A stretch of 64,000 nucleotides of DNA from an uncultured Aquimarina sp. (GCA_947498785.1 CANMLS010000006.1:62001-126000), one strand, 5' to 3'; counted from the stretch's first letter, positions 43,819-54,064 are shown. Made by a program: numbers and translations. Notes: a model not told the origin generated them from the letters alone.

Positions 43819-46635
43819 ATGTCACAAAAACGTCTTTTTCTTTTGGATGCTTTCGCTCTTATCTTTAGAGGATATTATGCGCTCATTAAAAACCCCAGAA
43901 TCAACTCAAAGGGGCAAGATACATCTGCTATTTTAGGATTTGTAAATTCTTTATTTGATGTTATTAAAAGAGAAAAACCAGATCATTTGGCTGTAGCCTT
44001 TGATAAACAAGGAAGCAAGGATCGTTTAGAAATTTTTCCTGAGTATAAAGCTAATCGCGATGAGACACCAGAGGCAATTAGAATTGCAGTACCCATCATA
44101 CAGGAGATATTAAAAGCCATGCATATTCCGATCATAGAACGTGCAGGTGTCGAAGCTGATGATTTAATTGGAACCATTGCCAAGCAAGCCGAAAAAGAAG
44201 GATATAAAACATATATGGTAACTCCTGATAAAGATTATGCTCAATTGGTTTCTGAAAATATTTTTATGTATCGCCCAGCCAGAATGGGTAACGGAATTGA
44301 AATTTGGGGAATCCCAGAAGTACAAAAAAGATTTGAAGTAGAACGCCCTGAGCAGGTTATTGACTATCTGGGCATGATGGGTGATGCCGTTGATAATATT
44401 CCTGGATTACCAGGGGTTGGAGATAAAACTGCCAAAAAATTCATTGCTGAGTATGGTTCTATGGAAGCATTATTAGCCAATACAGATAAACTAAAAGGAA
44501 AAATGAAAGAAAAAGTAGAAGCTAACGCAGAGTTAGGTCTACTATCTAAAAAACTTGCCACCATAATTCTGGATTGTGATGTGACTTTTAACGCCAATGA
44601 TTATGAGCTCACAGAACCTGATGCAAAAAAAGTTCATGAAATCTTTGAAGAATTAGAGTTTAGAAGGCTCACAGATCAGTTCACAAAAATATTTTCTGGC
44701 GAAAACACTCCTCTTGAGGACAACATTAACGCAAAGAAAAAGACCTCACAAGCTGGAGCTGGGCAATTTTCTTTGTTTGGAGGAACCGAGGAACCATCTG
44801 AAGCAGCTTCTTTTTCTAGTAGAAAAACAATCACCAATACCGAACATTTTTACCAGAGTATCGCTCCTGGAATGGCGATGAAATTATTCCTACAAAACCT
44901 ACTAAAACAGAAACATGTATGTTTTGATACAGAAACTACAGGATTAGACCCTCTAGTTGCTGAATTAGTGGGCATAGCTTTTTCCTGGGAATCCAGAAAA
45001 GGTTTTTACATTCCGTTTCCTGAAGATCGTGACGAAGCACAAGAACTGATCGAGCAATTAAGGCCTTTCTTTGAATCGGAGTATATTACAAAAATTGGTC
45101 AGAATCTTAAGTATGATATCAAAGTTCTGGCAAAATACAATATAGAAGTAAAAGGAAAACTTTTTGACACCATGCTTGCGCATTACCTTATCAATCCAGA
45201 TATGAGGCATAATATGGATGTACTTTCTGAAACTTACCTTAACTACACTCCAGTTTCTATAACAGAATTGATAGGCAAAAAAGGTAAAAATCAATTATCA
45301 TTCAGACAAGTGCCCATTGACAAGCAAACAGAATATGCTGTAGAAGATGCAGACATCACTTTTCAGCTAAAGGAACACTTTACTCCGGAACTTACTGAAG
45401 CTAAAACAGTTTCCTTATTTGAAGATATCGAGATTCCATTACTTAGAGTACTAGCAGATATGGAAATTGAAGGAATAAATCTGGATCAAGATTTCTTACA
45501 ATCTCTTTCTGAAGAACTGAATAATGATATTAAGCAACTAGAACAGAAGATTTACACTGAAGCTGGAGAAGAGTTTAACATAGCTTCTCCCAAACAATTG
45601 GGTGTTATTTTATTTGAAAAAATGAAATTGGTAGACAAACCTAAAAAGACAAAAACTGGGCAATATTCTACTGCAGAGGATGTATTATCATATTTAGCCA
45701 AAGATCATGAGATTATTCAGAATATATTAGACTTTCGTGGTTTATCTAAATTAAAAAGCACCTACGTGGATGCATTACCAACACAGGTCAATGAAAATTC
45801 TGGTCATGTTCATACCGACTATATGCAAACCGTAGCGGCAACTGGACGACTAAGTTCTAACAATCCCAATTTGCAGAATATTCCAATCCGTACAGAAAGA
45901 GGAAGACAGGTACGAAAAGCTTTTATTCCGCGAAGTGAAGAATACACGTTACTTGCTGCCGATTATTCTCAAATAGAATTACGTATCATTGCCGCACTGA
46001 GCGAAGAAGAAACCATGATAGAAGCATTTAAAAATGGTGAAGATATTCACGCCTCTACCGCCGCAAAGGTATTCAATGTTTCTCTTGAAGAAGTAACCAG
46101 AGAGCAACGTGGTAATGCCAAGACAGTAAATTTTGGTATTATTTATGGAGTTTCTGCCTTTGGACTAAGTAATCAGACTAGCCTTTCAAGAAGCGAAGCC
46201 AAAGAGTTAATAGAAACATATTATAAAACATACCCAAAACTGCGTAATTACATGAGCGAGCAGGTTGATTTTGCAAGAGAGAATGGCTATGTACAAACGG
46301 TTTTAGGAAGACGTAGGTATCTTAAAGATATTAACTCTGCTAATGCTATAGTGCGAGGTGCTGCAGAGCGTAATGCTGTAAATGCTCCTATACAAGGAAG
46401 TGCCGCAGATATCATTAAAATAGCAATGATTAATATTCATAAAAAACTTAAAGAAGGAAACTATAAAACCAAAATGCTATTGCAAGTACATGATGAATTG
46501 GTATTTGATGTTTTCAAACCAGAGCTTGATACAATTAAGGAACTTATCCAAACAGAAATGGAAAATGCGTATACCCTAGCTGTTCCTCTGGATGTAGATC
46601 TTGGACTTGGAGATAACTGGCTAGAAGCGCATTAA
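43819..46635 (+). CDS. polA: DNA polymerase I
   Basis: Replication and repair polymerase, 938 residues. Domains: 5'-3' exonuclease (1-290, with DAFALIFRGYYAL and VEADDLIGTIA), a 3'-5' exonuclease whose catalytic DTETTGLDPL is intact (about residue 372, so proofreading is probably active), and the polymerase domain with ADYSQIELRIIA (about 713), KTVNFGIIYG (about 772) and QVHDELVFDV (about 893). Length is normal. Terminator-like stem follows. Confidence 0.97.
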   Translation: MSQKRLFLLDAFALIFRGYYALIKNPRINSKGQDTSAILGFVNSLFDVIKREKPDHLAVAFDKQGSKDRLEIFPEYKANRDETPEAIRIAVPIIQEILKAMHIPIIERAGVEADDLIGTIAKQAEKEGYKTYMVTPDKDYAQLVSENIFMYRPARMGNGIEIWGIPEVQKRFEVERPEQVIDYLGMMGDAVDNIPGLPGVGDKTAKKFIAEYGSMEALLANTDKLKGKMKEKVEANAELGLLSKKLATIILDCDVTFNANDYELTEPDAKKVHEIFEELEFRRLTDQFTKIFSGENTPLEDNINAKKKTSQAGAGQFSLFGGTEEPSEAASFSSRKTITNTEHFYQSIAPGMAMKLFLQNLLKQKHVCFDTETTGLDPLVAELVGIAFSWESRKGFYIPFPEDRDEAQELIEQLRPFFESEYITKIGQNLKYDIKVLAKYNIEVKGKLFDTMLAHYLINPDMRHNMDVLSETYLNYTPVSITELIGKKGKNQLSFRQVPIDKQTEYAVEDADITFQLKEHFTPELTEAKTVSLFEDIEIPLLRVLADMEIEGINLDQDFLQSLSEELNNDIKQLEQKIYTEAGEEFNIASPKQLGVILFEKMKLVDKPKKTKTGQYSTAEDVLSYLAKDHEIIQNILDFRGLSKLKSTYVDALPTQVNENSGHVHTDYMQTVAATGRLSSNNPNLQNIPIRTERGRQVRKAFIPRSEEYTLLAADYSQIELRIIAALSEEETMIEAFKNGEDIHASTAAKVFNVSLEEVTREQRGNAKTVNFGIIYGVSAFGLSNQTSLSRSEAKELIETYYKTYPKLRNYMSEQVDFARENGYVQTVLGRRRYLKDINSANAIVRGAAERNAVNAPIQGSAADIIKIAMINIHKKLKEGNYKTKMLLQVHDELVFDVFKPELDTIKELIQTEMENAYTLAVPLDVDLGLGDNWLEAH

Positions 46636-46671
46636 AAAATCATTTCAACTAATAAGGAAAGCTTTTTATAT

Positions 46672-46706
46672 AAATATTCCCTGAGATATTTTCTCAGGGA
46701 ATATTT
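46672..46706 (+). terminator. Stem-loop after polA
   Basis: AAATATTCCCTGAGA / TCTCAGGGAATATTT, a perfect 15-bp stem with TATTT loop, 37 bp after the stop. The T-run is built into the stem end; likely terminator in either direction. Confidence 0.7.
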
Positions 46707-46818
46707 GTTATACATCATAATTTGTTTACCACTTCGAATTTGCCTCAGGGCACTATCACAAAACATTAACTTCGAACACATTATAAAATTACGAGGCAAC
46801 TAATAATGATTATTCGTG

Positions 46819-47857
46819 CTAATTTTTTATGAATTTCTCAATTCGTTTATAGCCTTTTAAATTTTTATAGATCAAAAAATATACTCCTGATCTATATTGA
46901 GAAATATCAAGCTGAAACGAATTTTGGTTATTCGATTTTTCTTTTAGCACCTCAGCTCCGGTTGTATCAATTATACTAAGCTCATCAACCTCTTGTGCAT
47001 TTAATATTTCAATATTACTACTTGCTGGATTTGGACTTACAACCACATTTTTCAATCCTGATATATTAGTTTTAGTACTAATATCGCCTTCTGGTTCTGT
47101 TCCAAAATACAATTGATTATTTACGTATACCGGAATATGAGTGGATTTTACATAATCTGTATTATTAATTTCTTGGCGGCTATAATCATTAGAAGAATCC
47201 CAATGTGTCGTCCAATTACTATCCATATCCGATATTAACGCAAACTGAATAGACCTAGAGCCATAGAAGAAGTTTGATGCCCAATCAAGTTCAACATAAT
47301 ATATTCCTTTATCAACATCCCAAGACATAAAATCACTTACGTTAGTTGGTTGTCCCACTACAAAATTATTTTGATCGTAATATATTTCTATAGAAACATC
47401 ATCATATGCTTTGTCTCTTTTCTATCAATTCTGAAATATCAAAAAAGTATCTTGCTTTTATATGATTAATCATTCTTGGCGGGTGTACAGATACATTATG
47501 TACATCAATTGTTATCTGTGAACGTTGATTATTTTCTTGTTCTACTTTTGCTTCTGAAAAATACTCATCGATCTTAGGTTCTTTAGGAGGGAAATTTTTA
47601 ATAGGCATATCATCTTGTTTATAATACATATAATGCCCAGCAAGCGCACCTACAACTCCGGCGTTATAATCTATTGCAACTTCATTATATATATAATCTG
47701 TAGTACTATCTATATGGTTATCCGAAGAATCTGGACCACCAACCAAAGCTCCCCATAGAATATGCTTATGCTTTTCTGGTTCTTCTGCACTGTTTGTTGA
47801 GTTATCAACAAATTCTATAGAACCATGCAACAATAAAAACAAGACATATGAACTCAC
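46819..47857 (-). pseudogene. Remnant of a GH9 cellulase with CBM3 and T9SS sorting domain
   Basis: Two adjacent reading frames are pieces of one former gene. The upstream piece (47402-47857) carries the C-terminal end of a GH9 catalytic domain (WGALVGGP, then NEVAIDYNAGVVGALAG) and the start of a CBM3 (ARYFFDISELIE). It stops at TGA at 47402. If one T of ATATGATGAT near 47403 is removed, the frame continues DDVSIEIYYDQNN into the second piece (46819-47358). That piece has the CBM3 end (GIYYVELDW, SIQFALI) and a type IX secretion C-terminal domain (VVVSPNPASSNIEIL...). The N-terminal catalytic part is missing. So it is both truncated and frameshifted. Confidence 0.85.
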
Positions 47858-47878
47858 TGTTTGTTATAACAAACAGTG
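47855..47878. repeat. 24-bp perfect palindrome
   Basis: CACTGTTTGTTA followed by its exact reverse complement, 2 bp after the stop of the serine hydrolase gene and at the broken 5' end of the cellulase remnant. ACAAACAGTG, part of it, recurs at about 47792-47801 (reverse strand). It may act as a terminator for the serine hydrolase or mark a deletion junction. Confidence 0.7.
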
Positions 47879-47880
47879 TT

Positions 47881-49074
47881 TTATTTTTGCATCGTTTCTT
47901 TATAAAAATCATAGTAATTAAGGAAAGTAGGCATCACGGGGCCATTAAAAGAATTTGGCGCATTAAAAAGCACGCATATAGCAATATCATTATCAGGATC
48001 CACAAGCAATTGCGTTTTGTATTGATTAACATTTCCTCCGTGATAAATGATTCTTCTACCTCGATAATCCAAAACACGCCAACCCTTTGCATAGTATGAG
48101 TCTGTTACTCCATCCCATAAATTAACATAGGTATCTTCATTACTTGTACATATAACTGGATTGAAAATATCACTAAGGCTTCCTTTAGAAATAATATCAG
48201 GGCGATATCCAAGCAAAATCTTTAGATATTCTCCCATATCAGAAATTGATGCATTAACACCACCCGCAGCAGCTACATTATAGTAGTTTCTATGCAGCTT
48301 ATCTAATCTATATTTTTTTGAATAATGGTTATATGAATGTGGCAATGCTACATTATCAGTATTTTTAATAGCAGTATATGTACTCGAAGCACTATACATT
48401 CCTGCGGGATCAAAAATTCGTTCTTTAAGTAATGTTTCAAAAGATTTTTCTGAGTCATTTTCTATGACCTTTTCGATTACAGAAAATATTGCATTTTGAT
48501 AACCATACTCTACTCCTTCCTTTGCTACGACACCTTTTCTCCTAAAACTTCTAACAATCTGATCCAAAGACAAGCCTTGCTGTATCAATTTGGTATAGGT
48601 ATAAGGATATAACCCTGTAGTCTGAGATAGCAAATGATTTATCTGAAGTCTATCTGCTTGTTGTCTATCCTTAAGATCAAATGATTGTAAAGACTCTTTT
48701 ACGCTCTGATCCCATTGTAATTCCCCTTGATCAACCATATTCCCAGCAAGGACTGCTGTTACCCCTTTTGATAAACTTGCAATCCTAAAAACTGATTCTA
48801 CATCTACAGAATCCTGAGTGCGAATTTCTTTTACTCCAAATCCCTTTTTATAAATAATTGTTGAATCCTTAACAATCACTACTGCTGCACCGGGGCATTC
48901 AGAAACATTAAAATTAGTAGCAAAAAACTTTTCATAATGTTCTAAAAATAAAGCTAAAGATTTTTGTTCTGAAACCTCAGGTTTCTCCTCGATCAATTTT
49001 ACTTCTTTCTCAACTTTTGAAGTATTACAAGACACTACAAAGACAGCAATACATACAGCATAAAGGTATTTCAT
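47881..49074 (-). CDS. Serine hydrolase lipoprotein of the class C beta-lactamase fold
   Basis: 397 residues. Lipoprotein signal peptide ending VVSC (Cys16). Catalytic SxxK is ASLSKG (about residue 100), the second motif YxN is YGYQNAIFS (about 190) and the third is YHGG (about 341). This fits the beta-lactamase/DD-peptidase-like esterase family. Function could be peptidase, esterase or amidase; true beta-lactamase activity is not implied. Anchored in the periplasm or on the surface. Confidence 0.88.
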   Translation of the reverse strand: MKYLYAVCIAVFVVSCNTSKVEKEVKLIEEKPEVSEQKSLALFLEHYEKFFATNFNVSECPGAAVVIVKDSTIIYKKGFGVKEIRTQDSVDVESVFRIASLSKGVTAVLAGNMVDQGELQWDQSVKESLQSFDLKDRQQADRLQINHLLSQTTGLYPYTYTKLIQQGLSLDQIVRSFRRKGVVAKEGVEYGYQNAIFSVIEKVIENDSEKSFETLLKERIFDPAGMYSASSTYTAIKNTDNVALPHSYNHYSKKYRLDKLHRNYYNVAAAGGVNASISDMGEYLKILLGYRPDIISKGSLSDIFNPVICTSNEDTYVNLWDGVTDSYYAKGWRVLDYRGRRIIYHGGNVNQYKTQLLVDPDNDIAICVLFNAPNSFNGPVMPTFLNYYDFYKETMQK

Positions 49075-49180
49075 ATAATCATATTCTAATAATGCTGCAA
49101 AATAAAGGTAAAATACTAAGCCTGAAAAAGTTTTTCACAATAACTCTCCAAGAAATCAATTCACTTTAATCATTTTATTA

Positions 49181-51874
49181 TTAAAGTACAAATCGATATG
49201 TCGCTTTGATTAAAAATGTATTTTCAGGTTGCTGATCCAAAATTTGGTTGTTTAGACTTCTAAAAAGATGATTAGAAGAATCTCCATCTCCTGTAACCCC
49301 TTGTGACCACACCAAAAATATCTCTGAGCCTGGAATATACTCCCAACGTAAAACCAGATTAGAACGAAACTGTACAAATGCAAAATCTGGATTATCAATT
49401 GTATAATCAACCGTCCCATCTCTATTTTCATCTATCTCGTATTCATCATCTACTAAAGAAATTTGATTCTGATCGTATAATGTTACTCTTTCGCTAAGGT
49501 TTTTTGCTACAGCATTATTTACATAATTAAAGTCTTTATATCTTCCTCTAGATATAAAAGGTTCTCCATAATACTGTATAGTCAAATTTGGATTAATATT
49601 ATAATTCAACCTAATACTTGCACTCAATGTTTGCTGATCTATATCTGCTGTAATATAACGTGCCGTTCCATTAAAATCCGCCTCTGTTACATATTGAGTC
49701 TTATTAGGATTTTGTTGAAACTGTGGATTAAGAGACATACTAAAAGAATTAAAAGGTTGGTATCTCAATCGAATCACATATCGATTGAATGAAAAACTGT
49801 TTTGTGCTGCTCTGGATCCATCATATCCAATAGTAAAATTAAATTTCTTTCTTCGATCTGAACCGAAAAACAAATAAGCAAAATTCTCATCAGAGAAACG
49901 CCAGCGAGGCCCTCCTCTCAAAAAGGTGTTGGTAAAAATACGAGGCTTATGACCAAAACCTACTTCTGTCCACCAGTTATTTTTATAATTAATAAAGCCT
50001 TCTAATTGATATTGAATGCGATTATAATTTCCGTCAAAATCGAATGTAGCAAATTGATTAAAATTGATATTTGCTCTTCTATACAACTTTGTCGGTTTTA
50101 AGAAAAGATAACGTGCACTACTGAACTGTCTGATTTCATCTGCTTGACGTAAAAACCCAATATCATTTAGTTCTAATTCGGGAGATCGCCAAAACACTCC
50201 TGCATCATACCTCCAGTTTCCACCTCCAGATTTACCCCCGGTAAGCTTACCACCAGTTCCGGTTAATGAAGTTCTATTAGAATCTACTTCTACATGACTT
50301 GCATCTACTCGTTGAAAAAGATGAGTTAATTCATTTTGAGTTTCTTCAATAGCTTCTTTAGAACCTTCTACATGACTAGCTACAATATTGCCTTCTAAGA
50401 AGTATTTTCTGTCTTTCCAATTATGTTTAAAATCTAATCCTGCCGAATATGCAGATTTCCTAAGAAGATTAAGGTTATTTTCCCTTGTACCTGCCACTTC
50501 AGATGTTTCATCTGTATCAGGATCTTCTTCATCTATATTAAATGTATCTCCAAGATCTCGATTAGTAGCTGTAATGATTCCTCCAATAAAAGAATTACGT
50601 TTATTGAAATCTTTTTGAACTCTACCCACCATATAATTGGTTAAAGGCTCTACAATAGCCTCCCTTTTATTTCCATTTTCATCTTCAATTTTTGCGACCT
50701 CCCTTGAGGTTACACTTTCTAGCAGACCTATAGACCAGCCGTTTTTGGTTTTTCCACTAAATTTTGCTGCACCAAGAATTGTAGTATTTGTTGGTCTGTC
50801 TATAAATTCGTTATCTATTTCAGAAATTGACCCTTGTGGATTTCTTCCAATCCTACGAGAGTAAAACACATTATCCTGATTATTAGCAAAACGATAATCA
50901 AATATATTCTTATTTTCTACAAAAAATGGTCGCTGTTCTCTAAAGAAAATTTGAAATCCATCTAATGCAATAGCTGCAGGGTCAGCTTCTACTTGTCCAA
51001 AATCAGGATTCACAGTCAAATCCAAAGTAAGATCATTGGTAATTCCGATTTTTGCATCCAAACCTCCATTTAGTTCAAAATCATCACCATCTCTAAAAGG
51101 GTTATCTTCTTCCTTAGGATATGTATCTAACTGGGTTACAGCAAAGGGTTGAATTTCTAATTGCTTTTGCGGTTCAATATCAATTAATCCATGCAACTCC
51201 CCAAATTCGCTAACCCAACCTGGGGCATCCTGAGGAATACGTTGCCATACCGAGCGTTCTTCTTTTCTAAATAACCGACGATTAACCTGCAATCCCCATA
51301 CTTGCTCTTTACTTTTACCAAATTTAACCTGACTTAAAGGGATTTTTACTTCAGCTGTCCAGCCCTCCTCATCAATATTTGTAGCTGTGTACCAAATGGG
51401 ATTCCAGCTGCTATCCCAGTTATCTCCATTCTGTGAAATAAATTCGTCCCCTTTTACACCAGCAGCAGTAATACTAAATGAAAAACCTGTTCTTTTATCG
51501 TGATACGTATCCAGATTAATCTCTACCCAATCTCCAGCAAAACCATCTCTTCGAGATAGTCTTTTCTCTATTTTATCAGGTTCATCATCATAACAGCGAT
51601 ATGCGATATATAAATATTTTTGATCATATACTATTTTGAATTTTGTTTTTTGACCAGGAGGAGTGTTCTCATCTGGTTCATTTTCTATAAAATCCCCCGT
51701 CCATTCTACCAGATCCCAACTGGATTCGTTGATTAATCCATCGATAATTGGAGCTTCTACTCCTTGTAAAGGTTTTGTTGTATAAATTCTTTTCTTAACA
51801 GTACTTATAGAATCTTGTGCCAGAATAGCTATTGGAAGTAAAAAGGGTACCACAAAATGGGCATAATGTTTCAT
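49181..51874 (-). CDS. DUF5916 outer-membrane protein with N-terminal CBM9-like domain
   Basis: 897 residues with a signal peptide (1-19). An N-terminal CBM9/DOMON-like sandwich (about 35-230: PIIDGLINESSWDLVEW, AYRCYDDEPDKI, VNRRLFRKEERSVW) is followed by the DUF5916 region, which includes DLTVNPDFGQVEADP and FFREQRPFFVENKNIFDY (about 290-330). The last 500 residues are beta-barrel-like, with alternating aromatic strands and a terminal Phe-Val-Leu. Common in marine Bacteroidota; function unknown. About 100 bp upstream of the serine hydrolase gene on the same strand. Confidence 0.87.
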   Translation of the reverse strand: MKHYAHFVVPFLLPIAILAQDSISTVKKRIYTTKPLQGVEAPIIDGLINESSWDLVEWTGDFIENEPDENTPPGQKTKFKIVYDQKYLYIAYRCYDDEPDKIEKRLSRRDGFAGDWVEINLDTYHDKRTGFSFSITAAGVKGDEFISQNGDNWDSSWNPIWYTATNIDEEGWTAEVKIPLSQVKFGKSKEQVWGLQVNRRLFRKEERSVWQRIPQDAPGWVSEFGELHGLIDIEPQKQLEIQPFAVTQLDTYPKEEDNPFRDGDDFELNGGLDAKIGITNDLTLDLTVNPDFGQVEADPAAIALDGFQIFFREQRPFFVENKNIFDYRFANNQDNVFYSRRIGRNPQGSISEIDNEFIDRPTNTTILGAAKFSGKTKNGWSIGLLESVTSREVAKIEDENGNKREAIVEPLTNYMVGRVQKDFNKRNSFIGGIITATNRDLGDTFNIDEEDPDTDETSEVAGTRENNLNLLRKSAYSAGLDFKHNWKDRKYFLEGNIVASHVEGSKEAIEETQNELTHLFQRVDASHVEVDSNRTSLTGTGGKLTGGKSGGGNWRYDAGVFWRSPELELNDIGFLRQADEIRQFSSARYLFLKPTKLYRRANINFNQFATFDFDGNYNRIQYQLEGFINYKNNWWTEVGFGHKPRIFTNTFLRGGPRWRFSDENFAYLFFGSDRRKKFNFTIGYDGSRAAQNSFSFNRYVIRLRYQPFNSFSMSLNPQFQQNPNKTQYVTEADFNGTARYITADIDQQTLSASIRLNYNINPNLTIQYYGEPFISRGRYKDFNYVNNAVAKNLSERVTLYDQNQISLVDDEYEIDENRDGTVDYTIDNPDFAFVQFRSNLVLRWEYIPGSEIFLVWSQGVTGDGDSSNHLFRSLNNQILDQQPENTFLIKATYRFVL

Positions 51875-52072
51875 GATGATTAGAAGTTTGATGATTGATT
51901 TAACTAAGATGACAGAAATTATTTTAGCTTGTCACACTTTTTGCTATTTTTTAGTAAAAAATTAACAAGGAGCAGGCACTAAGCAAGCACAAAATAAACC
52001 AATCAAATAGTTTTTACATCAACATCCCTGAAAACCAACACATCATACTTTTAAAATATTATCAACCACCAG

Positions 52073-52103
52073 TTTGCTATATAAATATATAATTGTACAT
52101 TTG
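52073..52103 (+). promoter_or_regulatory. Promoter of rplM-rpsI
   Basis: TTTG (52073-52076), 19-bp spacer, TACATTTG (52096-52103). Near-perfect Bacteroidota promoter. The leader of about 50 nt has a small stem CCTAT/ATAGG (52110-52124) and a three-codon open frame (ATG TTT AAT TAA), which may matter for L13 autocontrol. Confidence 0.78.
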
Positions 52104-52157
52104 CACCCCCTATTTTATATAGGAAAAGGAATGTTTAATTAAGTAAAAATAATTAGT

Positions 52158-52613
52158 GTGGACACATTAAGTTACAAAACAGTATCTGCAAACAAAGCTA
52201 CCGTTAACAAAGAATGGTTGCATGTAGATGCTGAAGGACAGACTTTGGGTCGTCTTTCTTCTGTAGTAGCAATACTACTTAGAGGTAAGCGTAAACCTAA
52301 CTTTACCCCACACGTTGATTGCGGTGATAATGTTATCATTACTAATGCCGAAAAAATCAACTTAACAGGAAAAAAGTGGACAGATAAATCTTATATCCGT
52401 CACACTGGATACCCTGGAGGGCAAAGAAGTCTTACTGCTCAGGAATTGTATGACAAAAATCCAGAGCGTTTAATCGAAAAAGCGGTAAAAGGAATGCTAC
52501 CTAAGAACAAATTAGGAGCAGCTTTATTTCGTAATTTAAAGGTATATGCAGGAGCAGACCACGGTCAAGACGCTCAGCAACCTAAAACTGTTAACTTAAA
52601 AGAATTTAAGTAA
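52158..52613 (+). CDS. rplM: Ribosomal protein L13 (uL13)
   Basis: Large-subunit ribosomal protein of 151 residues. The start is a GTG at 52158 (MDTLSYKT). L13 motifs: [16 protein letters not shown] (about 23-38), [12 protein letters not shown] (about 64) and [11 protein letters not shown] (about 112). Its TAA shares one base with the ATG of rpsI, so the two genes are translationally coupled, the standard order. Confidence 0.97.
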   Translation: MDTLSYKTVSANKATVNKEWLHVDAEGQTLGRLSSVVAILLRGKRKPNFTPHVDCGDNVIITNAEKINLTGKKWTDKSYIRHTGYPGGQRSLTAQELYDKNPERLIEKAVKGMLPKNKLGAALFRNLKVYAGADHGQDAQQPKTVNLKEFK

Positions 52614-52999
52614 TGGAAGTTATTCACAAAATTGGTCGTAGAAAGACCGCTGTAGCTAGAATATATCTTAAAGATGGTTCTGGAAAAATTACAGTTAACA
52701 AAAAAGATCTTGCTGACTATTTCACTACTGCTACTTTACAATACAAAGTAAATCAACCCTTAACTTTAACAAGTAATGAGGACAAGTATGATGTAAATGT
52801 AAATGTATATGGTGGAGGAATTACTGGTCAGGCAGAAGCTGTACGTTTAGCTATATCAAGAGCGGTATGCGAACTAGACGAAGAAAACAGATCAATTCTT
52901 AAACCTGAAGGTTTATTGACAAGAGATCCGAGAATGGTAGAACGTAAGAAATTCGGTCAGAAGAAAGCTCGTAAGAAATTCCAGTTCTCTAAACGTTAA
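52613..52999 (+). CDS. rpsI: Ribosomal protein S9 (uS9)
   Basis: Small-subunit protein of 128 residues. Seen: IGRRKTAVARIYLKDGSGKI (about 5-24, the S9 signature), GGGITGQAEAVRLAISRAV and the basic C-terminus KKFGQKKARKKFQFSKR that reaches the P site. It overlaps rplM by 1 bp. The rpsB gene follows after 128 bp. Confidence 0.97.
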   Translation: MEVIHKIGRRKTAVARIYLKDGSGKITVNKKDLADYFTTATLQYKVNQPLTLTSNEDKYDVNVNVYGGGITGQAEAVRLAISRAVCELDEENRSILKPEGLLTRDPRMVERKKFGQKKARKKFQFSKR

Positions 53000-53024
53000 T
53001 TTATTAAAACAGTATTTGTTGTTA

Positions 53025-53040
53025 CCTCATCAGTATGAGG
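53025..53040 (+). promoter_or_regulatory. Small hairpin in the rpsI-rpsB gap
   Basis: CCTCAT, loop CAGT, ATGAGG: a 6-bp stem about 90 nt before the rpsB ATG, with no T-run. Possible S2 leader structure or weak processing site. Function unproven. Confidence 0.4.
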
Positions 53041-53127
53041 GGTTAGTTTAGCATCTAAATGCACAAGGCCATACAAAAGTAGCCACTTGAGCATTGCTAA
53101 TTCAACAGAACGTAAACTATTACAAAA

Positions 53128-53958
53128 ATGGCAAACAATATCGAAGTAAAAGAATTACTTGATGCAGGTGTACACTTTGGTCACCTCACAAGAAGATGGG
53201 ATCCAAACATGGCACCATACATTTATATGGAGCGCAATGGTATTCACATCATTAACTTATATAAAACTGCTGCAAAAATTGATGAAGCTAGTGAAGCTTT
53301 AAAAAAGATCGCAGCATCTGGCAGAAAAATCCTTTTTGTCGCTACAAAAAAACAAGCTAAAGAAATTGTTGCTGAAAAAGCAGCTAAAGCCAACCAACCA
53401 TACATCACTGAAAGGTGGCCTGGTGGAATGCTTACCAACTTTGTTACTATTCGTAAAGCCGTTAAAAAAATGGCTGCTATCGACAGAATGAAGAAAGATG
53501 GTACTTTTAACACATTATCTAAGAAAGAACGTTTACAAGTAGATCGTTTAAGAGCTAAATTAGAAAAGAACTTAGGTTCTATTTCTGATATGACTCGTCT
53601 ACCAGGAGCGTTATTTGTTGTAGATATTACTCGAGAACATATCGCAGTAAAAGAAGCTCAAAAATTAAACATTCCTATTTTTGCAATGGTTGATACTAAC
53701 TCTGACCCTCGTCAAGTACAGTATGTAATTCCTGCAAATGATGATGCTTCAAAATCTATTGACAAAGTAATGACTTATGTTAGTGATGCTGTTATTGAAG
53801 GCTTAAGCGAAAGAAAAGCTTCAAAGGACACGCCTAAAAAAGATGCTCCTGCAAAGGCAGCTGCACCTGCTAAAGAGGCCGCACCTGCAAAAGTTGAAGC
53901 TGCTCCAGTAGTAGAAGCACCAGTGGTAACTGAAGCTGCTAAGCAAGAAGAAGAATAA
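53128..53958 (+). CDS. rpsB: Ribosomal protein S2 (uS2) with Ala/Pro-rich tail
   Basis: 276 residues. Core (1-225): ELLDAGVHFGHLTRRWDPNM, GRKILFVATKKQA, ERWPGGMLTNF and PIFAMVDTNSDPR are all S2 signatures. After about residue 230 a low-complexity tail of Lys, Ala, Pro and Glu follows (PAKAAAPAKEAAPAK), an addition often seen in Flavobacteriia. Usually co-expressed with tsf, but here tsf has its own promoter. Confidence 0.97.
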   Translation: MANNIEVKELLDAGVHFGHLTRRWDPNMAPYIYMERNGIHIINLYKTAAKIDEASEALKKIAASGRKILFVATKKQAKEIVAEKAAKANQPYITERWPGGMLTNFVTIRKAVKKMAAIDRMKKDGTFNTLSKKERLQVDRLRAKLEKNLGSISDMTRLPGALFVVDITREHIAVKEAQKLNIPIFAMVDTNSDPRQVQYVIPANDDASKSIDKVMTYVSDAVIEGLSERKASKDTPKKDAPAKAAAPAKEAAPAKVEAAPVVEAPVVTEAAKQEEE

Positions 53959-54035
53959 AACAGATTGATTACTCAATCTATTAAAATTCTAGGTTAGGAT
54001 TTTATCTTTAAGGTAAACTTAACTTTAGCATAAAA

Positions 54036-54064
54036 TTGATAAGTCGTTTGGTTCTTTACTTTTG
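54036..54064 (+). promoter_or_regulatory. Promoter of tsf
   Basis: TTG (54036-54038), 18-bp spacer, TACTTTTG (54057-54064), 66 bp before the tsf ATG. Good consensus match, so tsf can be expressed apart from rpsB. Confidence 0.72.

Noticed and set aside
47848..48099. 83-residue plus-strand frame over the end of the serine hydrolase gene
   Set aside because: It is antisense to a well-supported gene and begins within the palindrome region.
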